Shown here in pieces: positions 1 through 5,998 of a stretch of 5,998 nucleotides of DNA (position 1 is the first letter of the stretch; the number at the start of each line of letters is the position of its first letter). The stretch spans positions 1 through 5,998 of the forward strand of contig CAIXTG010000210.1 of assembly GCA_903922325.1 (NCBI GenBank), given 5' to 3'. This stretch comes from an uncultured Actinomycetes bacterium (lineage in GTDB: Bacteria > Actinomycetota > Actinomycetes > Nanopelagicales > Nanopelagicaceae). A program made the position numbers and the translations under genes. The notes beneath the pieces are model-generated. The model had not been told where the DNA came from, did not search any database, and worked only from the letters and a program-made list of their open reading frames with translations.

Positions 1-171
1 GCCAGATTGCGTGAGGTCTCAGTATCTCGAGCAATTGCGGATTTAAAATCTAGTTTGCAGCGGTTAAATCCGGTTGAGAATGAGGCTGAATACAACGCCG
101 CATTTGCTACTTTAGTTTCGCTGGAAAGCACTAGACGCGGGCTCCATGATTTGGCGGTCGGCGGCCTGTAA
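1..171 (+). CDS. dnaG: DNA primase DnaG, C-terminal end (5' truncated by window)
   Basis: The frame is open from base 1 to the TAA at 169-171 and gives 56 residues that end in LHDLAVGGL. The fragment is helical and charged, with a block LQRLNPVENEAEYNAAFATL followed by SLESTRRGLHDLA. This resembles the extreme C-terminus of actinobacterial DnaG, the helicase-interacting helical region, which typically carries an 'LQR-NPV-EYN-F--L--LE--RR-L' pattern. DnaG makes the RNA primers for replication and contacts the DnaB helicase through this end. The gene order dnaG then tRNA-Asn also fits actinobacterial chromosomes as I recall them. The catalytic Toprim and zinc-binding domains lie outside the window, so the call rests on the tail pattern and the neighbour only. 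Confidence 0.72.
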   Translation, partial: ARLREVSVSRAIADLKSSLQRLNPVENEAEYNAAFATLVSLESTRRGLHDLAVGGL

Positions 172-193
172 TTGGCTGGTTTCAGCGGTCATT

Positions 194-222
194 TTTACCG
201 ATGGCAATAATTACGCTAGAGT
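194..222 (+). promoter_or_regulatory. Possible promoter for tRNA-Asn
   Basis: A TTTACC box at 194-199 and a TAGAGT box at 217-222 are separated by 17 bases. Each matches 4 of 6 positions of the sigma-70/SigA consensus, and the second fits the actinobacterial TANNNT form. Transcription would start near 228-230, just before the mature tRNA 5' end at 236. The spacing and position are good but the boxes are imperfect, so this is a tentative call. Confidence 0.33.
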
Positions 223-235
223 TTGGCCTTCGCAA

Positions 236-307
236 TCCCTGATAGCTCAATGGCAGAGCAGCCGGCTGTTAACCGGCAGGTTCTTGGTTCGAATCCAAGT
301 CAGGGAG
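236..307 (+). tRNA. tRNA-Asn (anticodon GTT)
   Basis: A complete 72-base cloverleaf can be folded by eye. The acceptor stem TCCCTGA (236-242) pairs with TCAGGGA (300-306), and G307 is the discriminator. The D stem is GCTC/GAGC (245-248/256-259) with a short seven-base loop containing GG. The anticodon stem GCCGG/CCGGC (261-265/273-277) holds the loop CTGTTAA with anticodon GTT at 268-270, which reads AAC and AAU. The variable loop has five bases, and the T stem CTTGG/CCAAG (283-287/295-299) holds TTCGAAT. The 3' CCA is not encoded (the next bases are CTT), so it must be added by the CCA-adding enzyme. All stems are fully Watson-Crick paired. No clear intrinsic terminator follows. Confidence 0.97.
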
Positions 308-366
308 CTTTTCATGTTCGGTTTTCTCTGCGCAAATTCTCAGCCAATCTAGTGACGCCAGTAAGG

Positions 367-378
367 CTAAACCTTTAG
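367..378. repeat. Short perfect palindrome upstream of the DoxX-Rieske gene
   Basis: CTAAACCTTTAG is an inverted repeat with five-base arms around a CC centre. It lies 10 bases before the ATG at 389. The centre is too short for a stable RNA hairpin, so if it means anything it would be a protein-binding dyad. It may equally be chance. It lies in the 81-base gap between the tRNA and the gene, where no convincing -35/-10 pair was found. Confidence 0.2.
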
Positions 379-388
379 GCTCAGCAGC

Positions 389-1285
389 ATGAGTTACCAA
401 CCGCGCCGAATTAAATCTCTCTCTGACTCTTGGCGCTCACAAACCATTGCTATTCGCATCTTGCGAGGGTGGCTAGGCCTAACTTGGATTTATGCCGGCT
501 GGGACAAAGCAACTGACCCGGGATTTCTAACTAAAGGTTCTGCTTCATTTATCGGAACTCAACTCAGCGGTTATTCAACCCAATCACCTATCGGTGGTCT
601 CTTCAACAAATTGATTGAACATTCAACTGCCGTTGGCTTAACAGTTATGTTGGCTGAATTTGCAATTGGTTTAGCAACTTTACTTTGGGTTTCACCAACG
701 CTGGCAGCATTTGGCGGATTTACCATGTCGATTGGACTTTGGTTGGCAAGCAGTTTCCATGCTTCGCCTTACTTCTTAGCTAGCGATACTGCTTATGCAA
801 TTCTTTGGTTGGTCTACTTCTTAACCTTGGTAGGTAATCGCCGCACAGTAGATGTTTCACTAGATCGACGAGGCGCTATTCGAGTAAGCGCTTTAGGTGG
901 CGCTGCGATTGCACTTTCATTTCTCGGAAAAGCTTTTCCAAAGAGTTCAGCGAAAGCCGTTGAAACAACAACTGCTTCTGGATCAGCTGTAAAGGTTTTG
1001 GAACTCTCTAAAATAGCTGTCGGTGAAACACATCAATTTGCTTTAAGTAACGGCATGCCAGCAATTCTCTTTCGCACCAAAACTGGCGTATTTGCATATT
1101 CAGCTACTTGTACTCACGAAGGTTGCACGGTCTCTTACAAGGGTGCGAATAAGACTTTGTATTGCCCGTGCCATGGGGCAGAATTTGATCCATTCAGCAA
1201 CGGCAAAGCGGTTCAAGGTCCAGCTCGAGATCCATTAACAAATGTAAAAGTGAAAGTCGAAGGAAATTGGGTAGTACTCTCATGA
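389..1285 (+). CDS. DoxX-type membrane domain fused to a C-terminal Rieske 2Fe-2S domain
   Basis: This 298-residue protein has two recognisable parts. Residues about 20-150 form a four-helix DoxX/DoxD-like membrane domain, with helices near 22-38, 80-100, 104-121 and 133-149. DoxX-type proteins are linked to quinone-coupled oxidation (DoxD is the small subunit of archaeal thiosulfate:quinone oxidoreductase) and to oxidative-stress membrane complexes in mycobacteria. Residues about 200-298 are a Rieske domain with a complete cluster site: Cys241-x-His243 and Cys259-Pro-Cys261-His262. Cys246 and Cys261 are placed for the usual stabilising disulfide. Between the two parts, Arg160-Arg161 precedes a fifth hydrophobic segment (about 166-180), which resembles a Tat signal. 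Four helices before it would leave the arginines in the cytoplasm and the Rieske domain outside. The start ATG has only a weak AGG (377-379) nine bases upstream. The stop overlaps the next gene in ATGA. The electron donor and acceptor are unknown. Confidence 0.88.
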   Translation: MSYQPRRIKSLSDSWRSQTIAIRILRGWLGLTWIYAGWDKATDPGFLTKGSASFIGTQLSGYSTQSPIGGLFNKLIEHSTAVGLTVMLAEFAIGLATLLWVSPTLAAFGGFTMSIGLWLASSFHASPYFLASDTAYAILWLVYFLTLVGNRRTVDVSLDRRGAIRVSALGGAAIALSFLGKAFPKSSAKAVETTTASGSAVKVLELSKIAVGETHQFALSNGMPAILFRTKTGVFAYSATCTHEGCTVSYKGANKTLYCPCHGAEFDPFSNGKAVQGPARDPLTNVKVKVEGNWVVLS

Positions 1286-2415
1286 AAGGGATGAAGATGA
1301 AATTCCAAGGAACTCAAAAAGTAGCGGCTGGCTTTATCGCCGGCGTGCTAATCACTGGCGGAATTGCAACAGCTGCCACCTCTAACTCGGGCACTGTGCA
1401 GGCATGTGTTAACAAGAGTACTCAGGCAATGTATTTAGCGGTTAACGGCACGTGCCCTAATTCGCGCACCTTGGTTGATTTAGGTTCGAGTTCAATTGGG
1501 ATTGATGCAAAGACACTTGCTGCTGCGGTTACTCCTTCGGTAGTTTCAATCGAAGTAACGACTCGCACTGGTGGCGGCACGGGTTCGGGTTCAATTTATT
1601 CTTCGAGTTCTTCTGAAAGTTTTATAATTACAAATAATCACGTAATTGCAGATGCAGTGACCAGCGGAACCATCGAGGTTGAGTTATTAAATGGTGATAT
1701 TTTGCCAGCAACTATCGTTGGTCGCGATATCGCATACGACATTGCAGTGCTAAGAGTTAAGACCGGAAATTTACCAGTTATTAAAGTTGGCGATTCTGCA
1801 AAAGTTAGTGTCGGCGATCCAGTCATTGCCATAGGTTCCCCGCTTGGTCTAGCGAGCACTGTTACATCAGGAATTGTTTCAGCGCTAAATCGCCCAGTTG
1901 TTGCGGGAAGTACTGGATTAGAGTCCTATGTAAATGCGATTCAGACTGATGCTGCTATTAACCCAGGCAACTCTGGTGGCGCTCTAATTGATTCAAACGG
2001 AAAGTTGATTGGCGTTAATTCAGCAATCGCAACACTTTCATCTGGTTCAACCAGTGGCTCAATTGGTCTTGGTTTTTCAATTCCAATTAATGAAGCTAAA
2101 CGTGTAGTTGACGAAATCATCGCAACTGGAAAATCCACCAGACCAGTTCTGGGCGTTTTCTTCGATCAGACTTACACTGGCGTTGGCGCCAAGATTTCTA
2201 AATTAAGCCCTGGTGAAGGTGCTGAAAAGGCTGGTATTCCAGTTGGTTCAGTAATCAAATCAATTGAAGGATTCAAGATCACCGATGATGTTTCAGCCAT
2301 CGTGCGCATTCGTGCGGCCACACCAGGCAGCACGATTACGGTTATCGTTGATCTGCCAAACAATGGTGGATCAAAGACATTCAAGGTGACGCTCGGATCT
2401 GCAGCTTCGAACTAA
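1282..2415 (+). CDS. Secreted HtrA-like trypsin-family serine protease with C-terminal PDZ domain
   Basis: The protein has 377 residues counted from the ATG at 1282. The N-terminus has lysines, then a hydrophobic run (about 15-31) ending in a TATAAT-like small-residue stretch (IATAATS), consistent with a Sec signal peptide or membrane anchor. Residues about 37-68 hold a Cys42/Cys58 module beginning VQACVNKST, a type seen in many exported actinobacterial proteins. Residues about 78-283 are an S1C/HtrA protease with the triad His120 (TNNHVI), Asp153 (YDIAVL) and Ser231 (GNSGG). The C-terminal about 285-371 is a single PDZ domain containing AEKAGIPVGSVIKSIEG. HtrA enzymes degrade or refold damaged envelope proteins. 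The start at 1282 overlaps the upstream stop (ATGA), suggesting translational coupling. An ATG at 1297, six bases after AAAGGG, is an equally reasonable start and gives MKFQGTQ with the same signal sequence. Confidence 0.93.
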   Translation: MKGMKMKFQGTQKVAAGFIAGVLITGGIATAATSNSGTVQACVNKSTQAMYLAVNGTCPNSRTLVDLGSSSIGIDAKTLAAAVTPSVVSIEVTTRTGGGTGSGSIYSSSSSESFIITNNHVIADAVTSGTIEVELLNGDILPATIVGRDIAYDIAVLRVKTGNLPVIKVGDSAKVSVGDPVIAIGSPLGLASTVTSGIVSALNRPVVAGSTGLESYVNAIQTDAAINPGNSGGALIDSNGKLIGVNSAIATLSSGSTSGSIGLGFSIPINEAKRVVDEIIATGKSTRPVLGVFFDQTYTGVGAKISKLSPGEGAEKAGIPVGSVIKSIEGFKITDDVSAIVRIRAATPGSTITVIVDLPNNGGSKTFKVTLGSAASN

Positions 2416-2445
2416 TGGAGTTAACGCCTACGAAATACATTTTCG

Positions 2446-2452
2446 GTAAGGT
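2446..2452 (+). promoter_or_regulatory. Ribosome binding site of the ACT-domain gene
   Basis: The sequence GTAAGGT contains AAGG (2448-2451) seven bases before the ATG at 2459. It is among the clearer Shine-Dalgarno-like sites in the window and supports that start. The 43-base gap from the protease stop shows no convincing promoter, so the ACT gene may be read from the upstream transcript. Confidence 0.5.
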
Positions 2453-2458
2453 TTAGCC

Positions 2459-2698
2459 ATGGCTCAATTCAGATTACAGGTCGTCCTTCCTGATCGCCCC
2501 GGCTCGCTTGGCGCGGTTGCTTCGGCAATTGGTTTTGCCGGTGGCGATATTCGCGGATTAGTTGTTATGAAATCTGAAGATGGCCGGGGCTATGACGACA
2601 TTACTGTTGCTGTGCCAGGCTCTGATCCAAGTGATTTGATCGAAGTGCTAACCGCAATTGGCGGCGTTGAAGTTTTATCAGTTACGCCAGTTAATTAA
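2459..2698 (+). CDS. Small single-domain ACT protein (putative amino-acid-binding regulator)
   Basis: This 79-residue protein is a single ACT domain with no catalytic partner. It opens with a first beta strand (about 3-10), followed by the diagnostic turn Asp12-Arg13-Pro14-Gly15-Ser-Leu-Gly and the first helix. A second strand (about 30-37, IRGLVVMK), a third strand (about 47-52, ITVAVP), a second helix (about 57-67) and a final strand (VEVLSVTPV) complete the fold. ACT domains usually dimerise and bind amino acids or other small ligands at the interface near that Gly. Free-standing ones are common in actinobacteria and usually have no assigned role. No target enzyme is encoded next to it. 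It follows the protease by 43 bases in the same direction, and its stop overlaps the oppositely oriented galT stop. Confidence 0.88.
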   Translation: MAQFRLQVVLPDRPGSLGAVASAIGFAGGDIRGLVVMKSEDGRGYDDITVAVPGSDPSDLIEVLTAIGGVEVLSVTPVN

Positions 2699-3813
2699 AG
2701 TTTAACTTCGCGCAACTGCGTCGCTGATTGCTCTGGCTTTAGATCCATGATGAATGCACCCATGGCAGATTCTGAGCCGGCTAGGTATTTCAATTTTCCG
2801 GGCTGGCGACGAACACTTGTGATTTGCCAATGCAAACGCATTACGTCGCGACCAACTCGAACTGGTGCTTGATGCCAAGTTGCAATGTAAGCCATTTCGA
2901 TACCGAAAACACCATCGAGGCGATTTAAGACTTCGAGAGCGATCTCGGGGAAAGCAGCAGATGCAGCTTCATCAAGTTCGGCTAAGTCAGCTACTGGCTT
3001 TAGCGGCGCTACATGGATTTCAAATGGATAGCGGGCAGCGTATGGAACGAAGGCAATCCAGTGATCATTACGGGCAACTATGCGTTCGCCATCCTTAATT
3101 TCGCGTGCGATTACATCGTCAAGCAACACACGACCGGTGCGATCTTTATGTTCTTGCGCGGCAGCCAACATTTTTTCAACGCGTGGTGGCAAGAATGGAT
3201 ATGAGTAAATCTGCCCATGTGGGTGAGTAAGAGTTACTCCTACTTCTTCGCCACGATTTTCAAACGGGGCGATATGAGCGATGTAGCTCTCTCTCGAAAG
3301 TTCGCGAACTCGATCTTTCCAGGCTTCTAGAATTACTCGAACTTGTGAGGGCGCTAGATCTTTGAGGGATTTTCCATGATCTGCGGCAAAACAAATAACT
3401 TCACATTTTCCTGCGCTCTGACCTTCGGCAGTTTGAGTACTTAACGCCTCTGGTAATTCGAAATCTCCAACTGGTGGGCGAAAAGATGGGCCGCGGTTAT
3501 CAAAGACAACAACTTCAAAATCTGACTCTGGAATTTCAGTTAATAGTTCGCCTGGGTTTTCCGAAGTAGGACAGAGCGGACAAAGTTCTTTCGGCGGTAA
3601 AAAGATACGATTTTGTCTATGTGATGCAACTGCCACCCATTCGCCAACAAGTGCGTCATAACGAAGTTCACCAATTTGTGGTTGTGCTTCGACGGGGCGC
3701 TGATCTTGCGCTTGGCGACTTTGCTCTTTGGTGTCGTAGTAGCGAATGGTGCGACCATCGGCCATTTGGCGATCGGTGCGCGTGATATCAGCTGGCAACT
3801 TTGCAATGCTCAT
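2695..3813 (-). CDS. galT: Galactose-1-phosphate uridylyltransferase
   Basis: This 372-residue cytoplasmic enzyme swaps UMP between UDP-glucose and galactose-1-phosphate in the Leloir pathway. The active-site motif is His197-Pro198-His199-Gly200-Gln201. By family knowledge the second His is the one that becomes uridylylated. The zinc site is complete: Cys78 and Cys81 in LCPLCP, His146 in AADHGKSL, and His197. The C-terminal signature ends AMGAFIMDLKPEQSATQLREV, matching the tail seen in GalT proteins. The N-terminus is about 26 residues longer before the first zinc pair than in the E. coli enzyme. An internal Met17 (codon 3763-3765) followed by ADGR is an alternative start, but neither start has a good Shine-Dalgarno site. 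The gene starts 13 bases after the glpK stop, so co-transcription is likely. No galK or galE lies in the window. Confidence 0.96.
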   Translation of the reverse strand: MSIAKLPADITRTDRQMADGRTIRYYDTKEQSRQAQDQRPVEAQPQIGELRYDALVGEWVAVASHRQNRIFLPPKELCPLCPTSENPGELLTEIPESDFEVVVFDNRGPSFRPPVGDFELPEALSTQTAEGQSAGKCEVICFAADHGKSLKDLAPSQVRVILEAWKDRVRELSRESYIAHIAPFENRGEEVGVTLTHPHGQIYSYPFLPPRVEKMLAAAQEHKDRTGRVLLDDVIAREIKDGERIVARNDHWIAFVPYAARYPFEIHVAPLKPVADLAELDEAASAAFPEIALEVLNRLDGVFGIEMAYIATWHQAPVRVGRDVMRLHWQITSVRRQPGKLKYLAGSESAMGAFIMDLKPEQSATQLREVKL

Positions 3814-3826
3814 AATGATATGAAGT

Positions 3827-5332
3827 CTACTGTGCCCAATTCAGAGTTCGATCGATCGCCTTGCGCCAATTGGCAAAGCCTTTCTCGCGTTCTGCTGGCG
3901 TAGATGTTGGGCGCCATCGATGAAACTCTTTCCATTGCCCAGAAATTTCAGCACGGTCTTTCCAAAACCCAACGGTTAAGCCCGCTGCGTAAGCGGCTCC
4001 TAACGCAGTAGTTTCGACAATTACGGGACGCGAAATTTCGATACCTAAGATGTCGGCCTGCATCTGCATGCAGAGAGCGTTATTTGTAATGCCGCCATCA
4101 ACTCGCATTTGGGTCAATGTGACTCCACTGTCCGCTGACATAGCATCCATAATTTCGCGGGTTTGATAGCAGATCGCTTCTAGAGCAGCCCGTGCCAGAT
4201 GTGCCTTAGTAGCTGCGCGAGTTAATCCAACAATCACGCCACGTGCATCACTGCGCCAATGAGGTGCAAATAAGCCAGAAAATGCGGGCACAAAATAAAC
4301 CCCATCGGTATCTGGAACTGAAGCAGCTAAGTTTTCAATTTCACTGGCCTGCGAAATTATTCCGAGTTGATCGCGCAACCATTGAATGGCAGAACCAGTT
4401 ACTGCAACTGAACCTTCGAGTGCGTATTGCACAGGTTCTTCGCCGAACTTAAAGCAGACTGTTGTTAAGAGACCACTTTTTGATCTTACAATTTCATCGC
4501 CAGTGTTTAAGAGCGCAAAGTTACCGGTGCCGTAAGTGGTCTTTGAATCGCCGCGTGCAAAACAAAGTTGGCCAACCATTGCGGCTTGTTGATCGCCTAG
4601 AATTCCGGCAATCGGAACTGCAGTTCCGAATGGACCATTCGGATCAGTGGTTGCATAGATTTCGCCAGAAGATCTAATTTGCGGAAGAGTTGATCGCGGA
4701 ATATCAAACTGATCTAGTAGCGATTGATCCCAATCAAGTGTTTCTAAGTTCATCAACATGGTGCGGCTGGCATTTGTTACATCAGTTAGATGCACGCCAC
4801 CGTGGGCGCCACCAGATAAATTCCACAGTAGCCAGGAATCAATAGTCCCGAATCGGGCAGTTTGCTGATCAACTGCCTGCTGAACCGCAGGAACTTTATT
4901 CATTAGCCAATTAATTTTGCTAGCTGAAAAATACGGCGCAATCGCTAAGCCTGTTTTATGGACTATCTCTGCTTTAGTTTTGTCGCTAAAAGCATCTAGA
5001 TAAGCCGTGGTGCGAGTGTCTTGCCAAACGATTGCATTTGAAAGTGGCTTACCAGTCAGACAATCCCAGGCCACTGTAGTTTCGCGTTGGTTAGTTATTC
5101 CAATAGCAGCTAGTTGCGAGCCAATGATCCCGGCTTGTTTGAGCGAGCCAGTAATTACTTCTTGAGTGCGCGCCCAAATTTCAGCGGCATCGTGTTCAAC
5201 CCAACCTGCTTGCGGCATGATCTGGCGATGCTCTAGTTGGTGTTGCCCAACAATTTTGCCAGCACGATCAAAAATCATAAAGCGAGTGCTACTGGTGCCT
5301 TGATCTAGGCTGCCAATGAATGAATCGCTCAT
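3827..5332 (-). CDS. glpK: Glycerol kinase
   Basis: This 501-residue FGGY-family kinase phosphorylates glycerol to sn-glycerol-3-phosphate using ATP. Its length matches the family (about 500). Hallmarks in order are LDQGTSSTR (9-17, phosphate loop), TNQRET with Arg83 and Glu84 for glycerol, PYFSASK with Tyr134, the TDVTNASRT block (183-191), GDQQAA with the catalytic base Asp247, YGTGNF, PAFSGLFAPHW, RVDGG and TTALGAAYAAG. Key residues sit within about two positions of the E. coli numbering. The loop before GDQQAA reads NGPFGTAVPIAG. It lacks the Arg used by E. coli GlpK for fructose-1,6-bisphosphate inhibition and the His phosphorylated by HPr in low-GC Gram-positives. No glpF or glpD is visible. 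It lies 9 bases after the muramidase gene and 13 bases before galT. Upstream of the ATG only a weak AAAG-type site is visible. Confidence 0.97.
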   Translation of the reverse strand: MSDSFIGSLDQGTSSTRFMIFDRAGKIVGQHQLEHRQIMPQAGWVEHDAAEIWARTQEVITGSLKQAGIIGSQLAAIGITNQRETTVAWDCLTGKPLSNAIVWQDTRTTAYLDAFSDKTKAEIVHKTGLAIAPYFSASKINWLMNKVPAVQQAVDQQTARFGTIDSWLLWNLSGGAHGGVHLTDVTNASRTMLMNLETLDWDQSLLDQFDIPRSTLPQIRSSGEIYATTDPNGPFGTAVPIAGILGDQQAAMVGQLCFARGDSKTTYGTGNFALLNTGDEIVRSKSGLLTTVCFKFGEEPVQYALEGSVAVTGSAIQWLRDQLGIISQASEIENLAASVPDTDGVYFVPAFSGLFAPHWRSDARGVIVGLTRAATKAHLARAALEAICYQTREIMDAMSADSGVTLTQMRVDGGITNNALCMQMQADILGIEISRPVIVETTALGAAYAAGLTVGFWKDRAEISGQWKEFHRWRPTSTPAEREKGFANWRKAIDRTLNWAQ

Positions 5333-5341
5333 GTGGCTACT

Positions 5342-5998
5342 TTAATTCTTTATTTGATTCTTACAACCATCTGTGGCAGGCGCAGGCGTAGCGCTCTTGG
5401 TCGGCGTTGGCGTAGGGGCTACGCCTTGCAATAATTCAAAGGTAACCGGAAGTTCAGTCGCTGCATGAGTTTTTGTTTGGTCAGTGAATTTAACTGTGCC
5501 GACCCAGGTGCCAGCAGTGAAACCTTTTATCGAAAGGGTCCAGAGACCACTTGCAGCTCGGGTCACGGTTTGAGTTAGTTTTGGTTTATCAATTGAAAGC
5601 GGATCAAAAGCAAAGCGCACAGTGCCAGTAACAACTGGCGAACCATCAGGGCGATTAACACCGATGTTAAAGGTGACAGCTTTACTCGTATCAGTAGCTT
5701 TTTGTTTAGAAATCAACATTGTGGTTGCTTCATAAACCGGCATTAGATCAATCGGATCTGGCACCCAAGTTCCGGCAGTTAGATCGATAAAGTTTTGTGC
5801 AGTGCCACGGAAAACATTTAAGTCAACGCGGGCACTTGGAACTCCGTACTTAGTGCCAATTCCACAAGATGAGTATTGCCAAATAATCCATTGCGATTGG
5901 CACGCACTAGAAGTCCAGGAATGCACATAACAGCCAGCCGGCTTTAACCCGGGCTGATTAATTGGATCAAAAGGATTAATTGCATATTGGGCAAGCCA
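5342..5998 (-). CDS. GH25-type muramidase (lysozyme), C-terminal part (5' end beyond window)
   Basis: The reverse frame is open to the window edge, giving 218 residues from WLAQYAINPFDP to the TAA at 5342-5344. Fragment residues 1-75 match the end of a glycoside hydrolase family 25 barrel: W-L-A-Q-Y near the start, then WIIWQYSS (37-44) and VDLNVFRG (58-65), the usual final strand with its conserved Asp59. GH25 enzymes cleave the MurNAc-GlcNAc bond of peptidoglycan outside the cell. The catalytic D-x-E motif would be upstream of the window. Residues about 85-190 form an Ig-like beta-rich domain, followed by a Pro/Thr/Ala-rich tail (VAPTPTPTKSATPAPATDG) and a single Cys near the C-terminus. 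No sortase motif or membrane anchor is seen. Cys23, Cys33 and Cys45 of the fragment could form a disulfide. The gene leads into glpK after 9 bases. Confidence 0.82.
   Translation of the reverse strand, partial: WLAQYAINPFDPINQPGLKPAGCYVHSWTSSACQSQWIIWQYSSCGIGTKYGVPSARVDLNVFRGTAQNFIDLTAGTWVPDPIDLMPVYEATTMLISKQKATDTSKAVTFNIGVNRPDGSPVVTGTVRFAFDPLSIDKPKLTQTVTRAASGLWTLSIKGFTAGTWVGTVKFTDQTKTHAATELPVTFELLQGVAPTPTPTKSATPAPATDGCKNQIKN

Noticed and set aside
308..340. Terminator after tRNA-Asn
   Set aside because: There are short T runs (CTTTTC, GGTTTTC) but no GC-rich stem precedes them.
146..352. 68-codon open frame on the + strand
   Set aside because: It overlaps the dnaG end in another frame and runs straight through the complete tRNA-Asn, and its product has no recognisable features.
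1267..1281. Upstream TTG start that would lengthen the protease by five residues
   Set aside because: It overlaps the Rieske gene by 19 bases and lacks a ribosome site. ATG at 1282 or 1297 gives a cleaner signal peptide start.
2431..2445. CGAAA-TACAT-TTTCG hairpin as a terminator after the protease gene
   Set aside because: The stem is only five base pairs, AT-rich, has no following T run, and sits directly before the ACT ribosome site.
2865..3204. Two + strand open frames inside galT
   Set aside because: They are antisense to the well-supported galT and their residue composition is not protein-like.
5924..5926. GTG as the start of the muramidase gene
   Set aside because: The frame continues open to the window edge, and the residues before it (WLAQYAINPFDP) match the GH25 barrel, so this GTG is an internal Val.

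Overview
The window looks like chromosomal DNA from a moderate-GC actinobacterium, possibly a streamlined freshwater lineage of the acI / Nanopelagicales type. This is inferred from four things: an actinobacterial-type DnaG C-terminus next to tRNA-Asn, very tight gene packing, base composition visibly lower in GC than most actinobacteria, and a secreted protein carrying an ACVNKS-type module. No phage, IS element, CRISPR array or long repeat is visible, and no gene-free stretch reaches 300 bases.

Left half, + strand (1-2698). The 3' end of dnaG (primase) is followed by a complete tRNA-Asn(GTT). Next comes a two-gene unit: a DoxX membrane domain fused to a Rieske 2Fe-2S domain, whose stop codon overlaps the start of a secreted HtrA-like serine protease with a PDZ domain (ATGA overlap). 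A small single-domain ACT protein follows after 43 bases.

Right half, - strand (2695-5998). Reading from the right edge, the genes are the C-terminal part of a GH25-type muramidase (lysozyme), glpK (glycerol kinase) and galT (galactose-1-phosphate uridylyltransferase). They are separated by only 9 and 13 bases, so they are probably one transcript. The galT stop overlaps the ACT gene stop, so the two clusters converge with no intergenic space and no room for a terminator between them.

Functionally, the left unit suggests an envelope redox and protein-quality module: an outward-facing Rieske centre plus an exported protease. The right unit combines an exported wall hydrolase with entry enzymes for glycerol and galactose. 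The most unusual object is the DoxX-Rieske fusion, whose last membrane segment looks like an internal Tat signal. The most testable system-level idea is that this fusion and the protease act together.
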